Below are positions 19,539-27,329 of a DNA stretch of 64,000 nt, in pieces (within the stretch, counting starts at the first letter, position 1; the number at the start of each line of letters is the position of its first letter). The stretch covers positions 1 through 64,000 of the forward strand of contig NZ_AJLT01000019.1 in assembly GCF_000258765.1 (NCBI RefSeq), read 5' to 3'. Below the pieces are notes generated by a model, which saw only the letters and a list, made by a program, of their open reading frames with translations, was not told the origin of the DNA and did no database searches. This stretch comes from Gillisia marina. GTDB taxonomy: Bacteria; Bacteroidota; Bacteroidia; Flavobacteriales; Flavobacteriaceae. The position numbers and the translations under genes are program-made.

Positions 19539-20261
19539 TTAAAAATAACAGTTTCCACCTTTTCTACGTCTCTTTCCTTTATTTTCAGAATCCCATAATT
19601 TTAAAGTTAAACTAACAATTAATTGATCTAATCGAAGATCATCTAATGTAGCTCTATTTACTGTGGGCTCTGCGAAAAGAGCATCATCAGATTGAAAATC
19701 TACTACATAAGGATCCGCCGAAGATAAATTATAATCGTAACGCACATCTACACCTATAAATCCAAATTGAGCTTTCACTCCAAATTGAGCAGAAGCTGGA
19801 GTGTTCTGAATGGTAACCTCCGCTGGGTTATCTGTAGGTTCAATTCTTTCTATAGTAGATGAAATTATATTTTTATAAGCTACTCCGCCATAAACATCCA
19901 AGGGCCCATAAATATTAAACCCAATTAGAAGAGGAACACTGAATTCTTCCACTTCAAATAAAGTTGGTCCTTGAGGAAAATCAAATCTTGACTCTAACTT
20001 GGAATAAACCATTTCTGGTCTAACAAAAAATTTTCCGAAATTCACTTGTACCCATCCTCCACCATGAAACCCAATTTCTCCTTCAGCCTCAAAAGTATCG
20101 CTTGTATATTGAGAAGGTAGTCCTGAATCTATACCCGTAATTTGACCACCTAATGTCTTATTAATCCCACCTTTCAAACCTACTTGAAATTGTTGAGCAT
20201 TCATTTGTGAAAAAGAAAAGCTAGTTAAGCTAATAAGGAGGGCGATAACTAATTTATTCAT
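19539..20261 (-). CDS. outer-membrane beta-barrel (porin family) protein
   Basis: A 240-residue protein with a signal peptide (to about residue 22, ending MNAQ) and an eight-stranded barrel pattern: FQVGLKGGINK, GFHGGGWVQVNFGKFFVRPEMVYS, and a predicted C-terminal strand QLIVSLTLKLW, followed by an unusual basic tail (KGKRRRKGGNCYF). Proteins of this type are common in Bacteroidota and usually have unknown roles. Isolated gene between terminators. Confidence 0.82.
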   Translation of the reverse strand: MNKLVIALLISLTSFSFSQMNAQQFQVGLKGGINKTLGGQITGIDSGLPSQYTSDTFEAEGEIGFHGGGWVQVNFGKFFVRPEMVYSKLESRFDFPQGPTLFEVEEFSVPLLIGFNIYGPLDVYGGVAYKNIISSTIERIEPTDNPAEVTIQNTPASAQFGVKAQFGFIGVDVRYDYNLSSADPYVVDFQSDDALFAEPTVNRATLDDLRLDQLIVSLTLKLWDSENKGKRRRKGGNCYF

Positions 20262-20395
20262 ATGAAAGTGGTTAATCCAATGAGTGGCTATTGTTGGTAA
20301 ATATATTGTTTTAATAGATATTACAAACTTGTTTCTTTTGATAAACGCTTCAAAAATAAAAAAATTATATAATTCTTAAAGTTATGTAAAAATAA

Positions 20396-20447
20396 AAGGT
20401 TGTCCCAAATATCGAAAATTTTATATTCAATACTAGGACAACCCTTA
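20396..20447 (-). terminator. predicted terminator of the rhodanese operon
   Basis: On the minus strand AAGGGTTGTCC pairs with GGGACAACCTT across a 30-nt AT-rich loop, followed by TTATTTTT, about 20 nt after the lipoprotein stop codon. The large loop makes it less certain than the other terminators. Confidence 0.6.
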
Positions 20448-20468
20448 AAAAAAGAAATATTTTATATT

Positions 20469-20849
20469 CTACTTAATTACATTCATATCACCTGACCATT
20501 TCTTAATTCCCCCATCCAAAATATAAATTTGCCGAAATCCAAGTCTTTTTAAAATCATGGCAGCCTCCTGAGTTTTGTTTTCAGAAGTAAAATAAATAGC
20601 AATAGGGGAATCTTTATCCAAACTATTTATGCTTTCTAAAGATCCTTCATTAGTTATAATGCTTTCTGCACTAACCAAATGTGATTTTTTAAAGTCATCT
20701 TTAGATTTAATCTCATTTTTTAGATCGGAGCCATATTTACTATGAGTTTTCACCTCATCTGTAGTAATTATTTGTATTTCCTTCGCTTTGGACTGCTCGC
20801 AGCCTTGTATAATAAAAATAATAATTACTAAAAATAGATAAACTCTCAT
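20469..20849 (-). CDS. rhodanese-like lipoprotein lacking the catalytic cysteine
   Basis: A 126-residue lipoprotein (lipobox IQGC, Cys17) with a rhodanese fold ending in the typical ILDGGIKKW. Where active sulfurtransferases have a Cys-containing loop after the fourth strand, this one reads YFTSENKTQEAA with no cysteine, so sulfur transfer by the usual route is not possible. It lies 8 bp downstream of an active-looking rhodanese in the same operon. It may bind or sense a ligand in the envelope; this is inference. Confidence 0.8.
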   Translation of the reverse strand: MRVYLFLVIIIFIIQGCEQSKAKEIQIITTDEVKTHSKYGSDLKNEIKSKDDFKKSHLVSAESIITNEGSLESINSLDKDSPIAIYFTSENKTQEAAMILKRLGFRQIYILDGGIKKWSGDMNVIK

Positions 20850-20857
20850 ATAGTAGA

Positions 20858-21169
20858 TTATTTTTGGATTTCACCTTCCCAATCAGTAATTCCTCCCATA
20901 AGATTGGAAGCGTTTTCAAAACCTTGTTGTTTCATCAGTGCACATGCTTGGGCACTTCTAGCACCAGACCTACAGTACACATAGTAATCTTTAGATTTAT
21001 CAAGTTTTTCAACTTCATCAAGAAATCCTTGACCTTTATATATATCTATATTTTTTGCATTTGGAATATAGCCTTCAATAAATTCTTCTTCTGTACGCAC
21101 ATCTAAAATTACTGCGTCTTTATTCTCGCTAACTTCTTTGGACCACTGTTCTTGTGTAAGGTTTTTCAT
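20858..21169 (-). CDS. single-domain rhodanese
   Basis: A 103-residue cytoplasmic rhodanese (no signal peptide) with the full active loop YCRSGARS, nucleophile Cys66, and the CH2-like ILDVRTEEEF and GGITDWEG segments. Such proteins pass persulfide sulfur in sulfide detoxification or cofactor synthesis. First gene of a two-gene operon with the lipoprotein rhodanese. Confidence 0.92.
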   Translation of the reverse strand: MKNLTQEQWSKEVSENKDAVILDVRTEEEFIEGYIPNAKNIDIYKGQGFLDEVEKLDKSKDYYVYCRSGARSAQACALMKQQGFENASNLMGGITDWEGEIQK

Positions 21170-21375
21170 ATGTATAATTTTTATGCTGAACTAATAATCA
21201 ATTGAAATGTAAATATAATGTAAACCAAATTACTGATTAAGTACAACACTCGATAATTTTAACTGGTGATATTTATTAAACGCATATTATCTCTCTTTAT
21301 TAAAATTAATATGCAACCCTTTTTCATTTAGAAAATATTTAACAGAAAATATTAATTTGAATTCAATATTAAAAT

Positions 21376-21394
21376 TACATTTGTATATACAAAT
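21376..21394 (+). promoter_or_regulatory. -7 element overlapped by a palindromic operator
   Basis: TACATTTG (21376-21383) fits the -7 consensus. Overlapping it is the perfect 16-bp palindrome ATTTGTATATACAAAT (21379-21394), 13 nt before the MarR ATG at 21408. A dimeric MarR repressor binding there would block transcription, so autoregulation of the three-gene unit is likely. Confidence 0.7.
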
Positions 21395-21407
21395 ATTGTT
21401 CAAACAA

Positions 21408-21860
21408 ATGAAAATAGAGACGATCATAAAATCAGAATTCGAATTACCTGCCACCAGGAAACTAATTCTCAGTATTCTACTTTCAAATAATTTAATAAAT
21501 GATAAGGTCGCCGAAGCTTTAAAACCTTTCGATCTAAGTATTCCCCAGTTCAATGTGTTAAGAATCCTTCGAGGACAAAAAGGTAAACCAGCCAACTTAT
21601 CCACCATTCAGGAAAGAATGGTAAGTAAAATGAGTAATACAACAAGAATTGTAGATAAGCTTATCGCTAAAGACCTTGTTTCCCGAATAGTTTGCGAGAA
21701 GAATAGAAGAAAAGTAGAAATAACCATAACTAAAAAAGGATTAGATATACTTTCTAAACTCGACCCTATCATAAACACAACTGAGGAAGAAATTACAGAA
21801 AATTTGAGCTCTTCAGAAATTAAACTTTTATCAGAAACATTACAAAAACTATTAAAATAA
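21408..21860 (+). CDS. MarR-family transcriptional regulator
   Basis: A 150-residue winged-helix dimeric regulator. The DNA-binding domain (about 50-110) contains LSTIQERMVSKMSNTTRIVDKL as the recognition helix region and the wing VCEKNRRKVEITITKKG. The start at 21408 is chosen because it follows the operator/-7 region; upstream in-frame codons lie within the promoter. No conserved sensor cysteine is obvious in the N-terminal helix. It leads an operon with a nitroreductase-type oxidoreductase and a YceI protein, the likely regulated genes. Confidence 0.9.
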   Translation: MKIETIIKSEFELPATRKLILSILLSNNLINDKVAEALKPFDLSIPQFNVLRILRGQKGKPANLSTIQERMVSKMSNTTRIVDKLIAKDLVSRIVCEKNRRKVEITITKKGLDILSKLDPIINTTEEEITENLSSSEIKLLSETLQKLLK

Positions 21861-21865
21861 AAACT

Positions 21866-22498
21866 ATGAGTACATATATTGAAGACTTAAACTGGCGTTA
21901 TGCCACCAAAAAATTTGATGCAAATAAAGAAGTTTCGTCAGAAGATCTAGAAAAACTATTAGAAGCTATCCAGCTTACTGCTTCATCATACGGATTACAA
22001 CCTTATGAAGTTATAGTAATTAAGGATGCTGCTTTAAGAGAAGAATTAAAGGCACACTCTTGGAATCAAACCCAAATTACAGATGCTTCAGAAGTTATTG
22101 TATTTGCTAATAAAACACAAATTACATCAGCTTATGTGGATTCATATTTAAATGACATTGCAAGCACTCGCTCATTAAAATTAGAAGATTTAGACGGTTT
22201 AAAAGGAATGTTGGAATCTACTATTCTGAAACTTGATGCAGAAGACCAAAGTCTTTGGGCTGCAAAACAAGCATATATCGCCTTAGGTAATTTACTATCT
22301 GCTGCAGCTAATTTAAAAATAGACACATGTCCAATGGAAGGTTTCGATGCCACCAAATATGACGAACTTTTAAACTTAAAAGAGAAAGGGCTTACTACAG
22401 CAGTAATTGCTACTATTGGTTATAGAAGCGAGGACGATCAAACGCAGTTTGCCGCAAAGGTTAGAAAAAGCAAGAATGATTTAATTAATACTATATAA
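21866..22498 (+). CDS. NAD(P)H-dependent oxidoreductase, nitroreductase family
   Basis: A 210-residue FMN-dependent oxidoreductase of the NfsB/nitroreductase fold: DLNWRYATKKFDANKEVS at the N-terminus (phosphate-binding RYATKKFD), TASSYGLQPYEVIVI, and the C-terminal AVIATIGYRSEDD. Reduces quinones or nitro compounds with NAD(P)H. Starts 5 bp after marR and precedes yceI by under 20 bp, so the three genes form one unit. Confidence 0.92.
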   Translation: MSTYIEDLNWRYATKKFDANKEVSSEDLEKLLEAIQLTASSYGLQPYEVIVIKDAALREELKAHSWNQTQITDASEVIVFANKTQITSAYVDSYLNDIASTRSLKLEDLDGLKGMLESTILKLDAEDQSLWAAKQAYIALGNLLSAAANLKIDTCPMEGFDATKYDELLNLKEKGLTTAVIATIGYRSEDDQTQFAAKVRKSKNDLINTI

Positions 22499-22515
22499 AC
22501 TAAAAAATGATTGTT

Positions 22516-23085
22516 ATGAAAAAGAATGTTTTAAAAGGCTTAGCAGCTTCGGTAATTGTACTTACAACAGTAGCATTTACAAGTGTAAAAAAAGAGATCA
22601 ATATTACAGAAAGTAAAGTAACCTGGACAGGGGAAAAAGTGACTGGATCTCATACCGGTACGATTAACTTGAAAAGTGGATTTTTAAGCATGGAAGACGA
22701 AAAATTGATTGGTGGTGAATTTGTGATGGACATGACGAGTATCTCCAACACCGATCTTTCAGGAGAAAGCAAGCAAAAATTAGAAGGCCATTTAAAGTCT
22801 GAAGACTTTTTTGGAGTTGAAAAATTCCCTACTTCAAAATTGGTAATTACTAGTATTGCTGAAAAAGGAAATGGTTCGTATGGCGCTGTTGGTAACTTAA
22901 CCATCAAAAACATTACAAAACCAGTGACTTTCGATCTAAAAATGAAGGAAGATTCTGCGAATGCAAAACTAACAATAGATAGATCTAAATACGATGTAAA
23001 GTACGGTTCTGGAAGTTTCTTTGATAATCTTGGAGACAAAACGATCTATGATAATTTTGATCTGGAAGTGAATTTAAAGTTTTAA
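22516..23085 (+). CDS. YceI-family periplasmic protein
   Basis: A protein of about 189 residues: a signal peptide (MKKNVLKGLAASVIVLTTVAF) then the YceI lipocalin-like barrel, with SKVTWTGEKVTGSHTGTI, the paired HLKSEDFFGVEKFPTSKLV and the IKNITKPVTFDLKM strands. YceI proteins bind isoprenoid quinone-like molecules in a hydrophobic pocket; the ligand here is unknown. The start at 22516 gives a better signal peptide than the ATG three codons upstream at 22507. Third gene of the MarR operon. Confidence 0.92.
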   Translation: MKKNVLKGLAASVIVLTTVAFTSVKKEINITESKVTWTGEKVTGSHTGTINLKSGFLSMEDEKLIGGEFVMDMTSISNTDLSGESKQKLEGHLKSEDFFGVEKFPTSKLVITSIAEKGNGSYGAVGNLTIKNITKPVTFDLKMKEDSANAKLTIDRSKYDVKYGSGSFFDNLGDKTIYDNFDLEVNLKF

Positions 23086-23128
23086 TAGCCTATAGTTAAG
23101 ATATTTAGTATTTCAGTTTGAAAAAACC

Positions 23129-23159
23129 TTTGTCAATTCAACTTTCATACTTATATTTG
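23129..23159 (+). promoter_or_regulatory. trp operon promoter
   Basis: TTTG (23129-23132), a 19-nt spacer, and TATATTTG (23152-23159): an exact match to the Bacteroidota -33/-7 consensus. The expected start of transcription, 5-7 nt after the -7 box, falls at about 23164-23166, on the ATG of the leader peptide. Confidence 0.8.
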
Positions 23160-23164
23160 ACCCA

Positions 23165-23227
23165 ATGAAAATTAATACAGTACATACTTGGTGGTGGAGT
23201 AACTTACGTCAAAACGTCGTGAAGTAA
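23165..23227 (+). CDS. trpL: trp operon leader peptide
   Basis: A 20-codon reading frame, ATG to TAA, with three adjacent Trp codons at positions 9-11 (TGG TGG TGG, 23189-23197) in MKINTVHTWWWSNLRQNVVK. It sits between a consensus promoter and a terminator hairpin 25 nt upstream of trpE. Its Trp codons would stall the ribosome when charged tRNA-Trp is scarce. There is no Shine-Dalgarno sequence, and the AUG is close to the predicted 5' end, so initiation may be leaderless. Too short to be in most gene sets. Confidence 0.88.
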   Translation: MKINTVHTWWWSNLRQNVVK

Positions 23228-23268
23228 CACTGCTATAGTATTTTCATATACAAGGCTTGTCTCACGAC
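23202..23268 (+). promoter_or_regulatory. trp attenuator: pause hairpin and antiterminator segments
   Basis: Segment 1 (ACTTACG, 23202-23208) can pair with segment 2 (23218-23225, one bulge). Segment 2 (GTCGTGA, 23216-23222) can instead pair perfectly with segment 3 (TCACGAC, 23262-23268), which takes the loop and three bases of the terminator's right arm. The 2:3 pairing crosses the terminator stem, so the two are exclusive. A ribosome stalled on the Trp codons would cover segment 1 and free segment 2. One that reaches the stop codon (23225-23227) would cover segment 2. Confidence 0.8.
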
Positions 23269-23281
23269 AAGCCTTTTTTTT
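23252..23281 (+). terminator. trp attenuator terminator
   Basis: AAGGCTTGTC, loop TCAC, GACAAGCCTT, then a T tract ending at 23281: a perfect 10-bp stem located upstream of trpE in the direction of transcription. It has no upstream gene to terminate other than the leader. Confidence 0.9.
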
Positions 23282-23306
23282 GTTTAATTTTTTCTGAAAC
23301 AATAAC

Positions 23307-24701
23307 ATGTATACTTTAAAAACTACTTATAAAAAATTACTTGCAGATACGATTACTCCAGTGAGTGTCTATCTTAAAATTCGAGATAAATATCCTAATA
23401 GTTTATTGCTGGAGAGTAGTGATTATCACGCAAACGATAATAGTTTTTCCTATATCTGTTGCAACCCCATCGCCTCCATCAAAATAAAAAATGGAGAAAT
23501 TCAGGAACTATATCCAGATGCTTCAAAAAAAAATTCAGCCATAACTCCAGAAATTAAGGTTTCAGAAGCAATTCAAAATTTCTCCTCCTTATTTAAAACA
23601 GAGAATTCTAATTTCAAATTTATAAATAACGGATTGTTCGGATACACAGGCTACGATGGAGTTCAGTATTTCGAAGATATTCAAATCACGAAAAAGAAAG
23701 GAGATCTTGAAATTCCGGAAGTTTACTACGCGGTGTATCAAAATATCATTGCGATTAATCATTTTAATAATGAAGCCTATATTTTTGATCACAATTTTAA
23801 TTCTGAAAACAAGCTAGAAGAAATTGAACAGCTGATTAAAGTAAAGAATTTCGCGACTTATAATTTTAGAAGAGAAAATGCTGCGATTTCAAATTTAAGC
23901 GATTCTGAATTTAAGGAAAATGTAGCATTGGGTAAAAAACATTGTCAGCGCGGAGATGTTTTTCAACTAGTCTTATCCCGAAGATTTTCTCAAAGTTTTA
24001 AGGGAGACGAATTTAATGTGTATCGTGCCTTAAGAAGTATTAACCCCTCTCCTTATTTGTTCTATTTCGATTATGGAGATTTCAAGATTTTCGGCAGTTC
24101 TCCGGAGGCACAATTAGTAGTTTCCAACGGTAAAGCAGAGATCCATCCTATAGCTGGAACTTTTAAACGTACCGGAAATGACGAACAAGACGCAGCATTA
24201 GCTAAAAAGCTTTCTGAAGACGATAAAGAAAATGCCGAACACGTGATGCTTGTTGACCTTGCCAGAAACGATCTAAGCCGGCATAGCACGAATGTAAAAG
24301 TGGAGAAATATAGAGAAGTTCAGTTTTTCTCTCATGTTATTCATTTGGTAAGCAAGGTAACCGGAACTAAAAACAAGGAAATTGGCACCATGCAAATTGT
24401 GGCAGACACATTTCCTGCGGGCACACTTAGTGGAGCACCAAAACATAGCGCCATGTCGCTTATCGAAAAATATGAAAACGTAAATAGAAGTGCCTATGGC
24501 GGCGCCATTGGTTTTATGGATTTCCACGGAAATTATAATCACGCTATAATTATTAGGTCTTTTGTTAGCAAGAACCATCAATTACATTATCAGGCCGGAG
24601 CAGGAATTGTATCTGAATCTAGTGAAGAAAATGAATTACAAGAAGTCTATAACAAGTTAGGCGCATTAACGCAAGCCCTAGAGATTGCTGAAGAAATATA
24701 A
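23307..24701 (+). CDS. trpE: anthranilate synthase component I
   Basis: Converts chorismate and ammonia to anthranilate with the TrpG subunit. The 464-residue protein has an N-terminal regulatory domain with LLESSDYHANDNSFSYIC, corresponding to the Trp-feedback LLES motif, and a chorismate-binding domain with FQLVLSRRF, IAGTFKRTGNDEQD and the C-terminal FPAGTLSGAPKHSAM and AYGGAIGFMD. First structural gene of trpEGDCFBA, 25 nt after the attenuator. A repeat element begins right after its stop codon and fills the gap to trpG. Confidence 0.97.
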   Translation: MYTLKTTYKKLLADTITPVSVYLKIRDKYPNSLLLESSDYHANDNSFSYICCNPIASIKIKNGEIQELYPDASKKNSAITPEIKVSEAIQNFSSLFKTENSNFKFINNGLFGYTGYDGVQYFEDIQITKKKGDLEIPEVYYAVYQNIIAINHFNNEAYIFDHNFNSENKLEEIEQLIKVKNFATYNFRRENAAISNLSDSEFKENVALGKKHCQRGDVFQLVLSRRFSQSFKGDEFNVYRALRSINPSPYLFYFDYGDFKIFGSSPEAQLVVSNGKAEIHPIAGTFKRTGNDEQDAALAKKLSEDDKENAEHVMLVDLARNDLSRHSTNVKVEKYREVQFFSHVIHLVSKVTGTKNKEIGTMQIVADTFPAGTLSGAPKHSAMSLIEKYENVNRSAYGGAIGFMDFHGNYNHAIIIRSFVSKNHQLHYQAGAGIVSESSEENELQEVYNKLGALTQALEIAEEI

Positions 24702-24702
24702 T

Positions 24703-24790
24703 GGGGGCGTTCCCCTTTGGGTCGGGCTTTCGGTTGTCGCTTCCCGGTTAGCACCGGTAGAGCTCCGCAAAACCTCAATCCCTAACGCAA
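24703..24790 (+). repeat. stop-codon-adjacent palindromic element, copy A
   Basis: An element of about 88 bp starting with GGGGGCGTTCCCC one base after the trpE stop, continuing through GGTCGGGCTTTCGG, TCGCTTCCCGG, AGAGCTCC and CCTCAATCCCTAACGCAA. It is GC-richer than its surroundings and matches, in order, the element at 36061-36156 read on the minus strand. It lies within the trp operon. Confidence 0.85.
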
Positions 24791-24800
24791 AAAGAAAGAA

Positions 24801-25376
24801 ATGAAAAAAATTTTAGTCATAGATAATTACGATTCCTTTGTATACAATTTGGTTCATTATTTAGAAGAATTAGATTGCAAAGTGACGGTATGCCGTAATA
24901 ATGAAGTGGATATGGATATGATTGCCAATTACGATAAGATCTTATTATCTCCGGGCCCTGGAATACCCGATGAAGCCGGATTATTAAAAGATATCATTGC
25001 CAAATATGCAGCTACCAAGAGTATCTTAGGAGTTTGTTTGGGGCAACAGGCCATTGGTGAAGTATTTGGCGGAAAATTGATTAATCTAGATACTGTTTTT
25101 CATGGCGTTTCCACCAAAATAAATATTGCAGTAGATAATGAGAGCCTATTTAAAGATTTGGGTAAAGAGATCATGGTAGGTAGATATCATTCTTGGGTTG
25201 TTGCAAATGAATTACCGGCATCTTTAGAAGCAACTTCTTTCGATGAAAACGGACAAATAATGTCCTTGCGTCATAGAAAGTATGATGTAAAAGGAGTGCA
25301 GTTTCACCCGGAATCGGTGTTGACACCAATGGGAAAACAAATCATGAAGAACTGGATCTTAGAAAGCGGAAAATAA
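24801..25376 (+). CDS. trpG: anthranilate synthase component II (glutamine amidotransferase)
   Basis: Supplies ammonia from glutamine to TrpE. The 191-residue class I amidotransferase has the oxyanion strand SPGPGIPDEAG, the nucleophile elbow GVCLGQQ (Cys79), and the GVQFHPESVLTP segment with the catalytic His-x-Glu. A PabA role shared with folate synthesis is possible in this family. It is separated from trpE by the repeat element and from trpD by 2 bp. Confidence 0.96.
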   Translation: MKKILVIDNYDSFVYNLVHYLEELDCKVTVCRNNEVDMDMIANYDKILLSPGPGIPDEAGLLKDIIAKYAATKSILGVCLGQQAIGEVFGGKLINLDTVFHGVSTKINIAVDNESLFKDLGKEIMVGRYHSWVVANELPASLEATSFDENGQIMSLRHRKYDVKGVQFHPESVLTPMGKQIMKNWILESGK

Positions 25377-25378
25377 TT

Positions 25379-26374
25379 ATGAAACATATACTTAACAGAC
25401 TAATCAATCACGAGACCATTTCGAAGCAGGAAGCAAGCGAAGTCTTGGTGAATATTTCGAGAGGTGAATACAACGAGAGTCAGATCGCTGCATTTTTAAC
25501 TGTTTATATGATGCGAAGCATCACTATAGACGAATTGGAAGGTTTTCGGGATGCCTTGCTAAATCTGTGTTTATCGGTAGATCTTAGTGACTATAATGCT
25601 ATCGATCTTTGTGGAACGGGAGGTGACGGAAAAGACACTTTTAATATCTCCACCCTTTCTTCTTTTGTAGCAGCCGGTGCAGGAATCGAGGTTTCCAAGC
25701 ATGGAAATTATGGAGTTTCATCTATTAGCGGAAGTTCGAATGTAATGGAATATTTGGGAATAAAATTCAGCAACAAAGCAGACTTTTTAGAGCGTTGTAT
25801 CGATAAAGCCGGAATATGTGTTTTACACGCTCCCCTATTTCACCCCGCTATGAAAAATGTGGCTCCAATTAGAAAGTCCCTGGCGGTTAAAACCTTTTTT
25901 AATATGTTGGGTCCTATGGTAAATCCAGCATTCCCAAAGAATCAGTTAGTAGGGGTTTTTAGTTTAGAATTGGCCAGAATGTATGGATATCTCTATCAGA
26001 ACACCGATAAGAATTTCACTATTTTACACGCATTGGATGGTTACGATGAGATCTCTTTAACTGGAGCTACCAAAACTATTTCAAATACGTCTGAAGGGAT
26101 ATTAGAACCTTCAGATTTTGGCGTGGAAACCTTAAAAGCATCAGAAATATCTGGTGGTAATTCAATAGAAAATTCAGCTAAAATATTTGTCGATATATTA
26201 GAAGGGAAAGGTACTATTTCACAAAACAATGTGGTTTGCGCCAATGCAGGAATGGCTATTGCAACTTCAACAGGTTGTACCCCGAAAGAAGGATTTACAA
26301 AAGCACAAGAATCTTTGAATTCTGGAAAAGCTTTTAAAGCTTTAAAGAAATTACAAGAATTAAGTGCTGCATAA
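25379..26374 (+). CDS. trpD: anthranilate phosphoribosyltransferase
   Basis: Joins anthranilate to PRPP. The 331-residue protein shows the PRPP loop CGTGGDGKDTFNIST, the KHGNYGVSSISGSSN loop, and FFNMLGPMVNP, all diagnostic of TrpD. Third gene of the operon, 2 bp after trpG; a palindromic repeat separates it from trpC. Confidence 0.97.
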   Translation: MKHILNRLINHETISKQEASEVLVNISRGEYNESQIAAFLTVYMMRSITIDELEGFRDALLNLCLSVDLSDYNAIDLCGTGGDGKDTFNISTLSSFVAAGAGIEVSKHGNYGVSSISGSSNVMEYLGIKFSNKADFLERCIDKAGICVLHAPLFHPAMKNVAPIRKSLAVKTFFNMLGPMVNPAFPKNQLVGVFSLELARMYGYLYQNTDKNFTILHALDGYDEISLTGATKTISNTSEGILEPSDFGVETLKASEISGGNSIENSAKIFVDILEGKGTISQNNVVCANAGMAIATSTGCTPKEGFTKAQESLNSGKAFKALKKLQELSAA

Positions 26375-26414
26375 ATAGTTGAATTGGATATGTTTTAAAC
26401 CAAATAATTGTTTC

Positions 26415-26496
26415 GTCACCCTGAATTTATTTCAGGGTCTCAGATAAATTTAATTATTTATAATGTTATTAGATTCTGAAACAAGTTCAGAATGAC
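26415..26496. repeat. REPIN-like palindromic repeat, copy 3 (trpD-trpC gap)
   Basis: Left half GTCACCCTGAA...TTCAGGGTCT (8-bp hairpin), right half ATTCTGAA...TTCAGAATGAC (8-bp hairpin), inverted GTCA/TGAC ends and an AT-rich middle. It lies inside the trp operon. Confidence 0.85.
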
Positions 26497-26539
26497 ATTA
26501 TTTACCCTTTTAAAATACTTTACAGTTAAAAATAATAAC

Positions 26540-27328
26540 ATGAATATTCTAGATAAAATAATTGCCGATAAACGAAATGAAGTTTCTCTTAAAAAGCAGC
26601 TTATTTCTGCTAAAGATTTAGAACGTTACCCACTTTTCGGTTACAAAACTAATTCCTTAGCAGCTGCATTAAGAAATAGCACTAGTGGAATTATTGCAGA
26701 GCATAAAAGAAGATCTCCGTCCAAATCGGTGATTAATCAAGATCTCAATGTACAGGATGTAGCCACTGGATATGAAAAAGCCGGTGTTTGCGGAATGTCT
26801 GTATTAACAGATGGGAAATATTTTGGAGGTTCTTTGGACGATCTTATTTTAGCAAGAGCTTCAGCAAAAATGCCTTTATTGAGAAAAGAGTTTATTATAG
26901 ATGAATACCAGATTCTGGAAGCCAAATCGCATGGAGCCGATGTGATTTTACTAATCGCAGCGGTGTTGACTCGAGATGAAATAAAAACTTTTTCTGAATT
27001 GGCTAAAAGTTTAGGAATGGATGTGCTTTTGGAGGTTCATAATTTGGAAGAATTGGAGAAATCTATCATGCCGAGTCTGGATATGTTGGGAGTAAACAAT
27101 CGGAACTTAAAGACTTTTGAGGTGAGTACAGATATCAGCAAACAACTTTCAGAAAAGATCCCAAGTGATTTTGTAAAAGTTTCAGAAAGTGGAATAAGTA
27201 GTGTAGAAGCGATTAAGGATCTTAAAGATTATGGCTATCAAGGATTTTTGATTGGAGAGAATTTTATGAAGACCGATGATCCCGGAAAAAGCGCAGCCCA
27301 ATTTATTCAGGAATTAACAAGTAATTAA
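26540..27328 (+). CDS. trpC: indole-3-glycerol-phosphate synthase
   Basis: Closes the indole ring in tryptophan synthesis. The TIM-barrel protein of about 262 residues starts MNILDKIIADKRNEVSLKK, with IIAEHKRRSPSK carrying the catalytic lysine, VLTDGKYFGGSLDDL, LGVNNRNLKTFEV and KVSESGISS. The ATG at 26540 is chosen; the frame extends to 26492, but that part is out of register with the family. The gene ends 1 bp before trpF. Confidence 0.97.
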   Translation: MNILDKIIADKRNEVSLKKQLISAKDLERYPLFGYKTNSLAAALRNSTSGIIAEHKRRSPSKSVINQDLNVQDVATGYEKAGVCGMSVLTDGKYFGGSLDDLILARASAKMPLLRKEFIIDEYQILEAKSHGADVILLIAAVLTRDEIKTFSELAKSLGMDVLLEVHNLEELEKSIMPSLDMLGVNNRNLKTFEVSTDISKQLSEKIPSDFVKVSESGISSVEAIKDLKDYGYQGFLIGENFMKTDDPGKSAAQFIQELTSN

Positions 27329-27329
27329 A

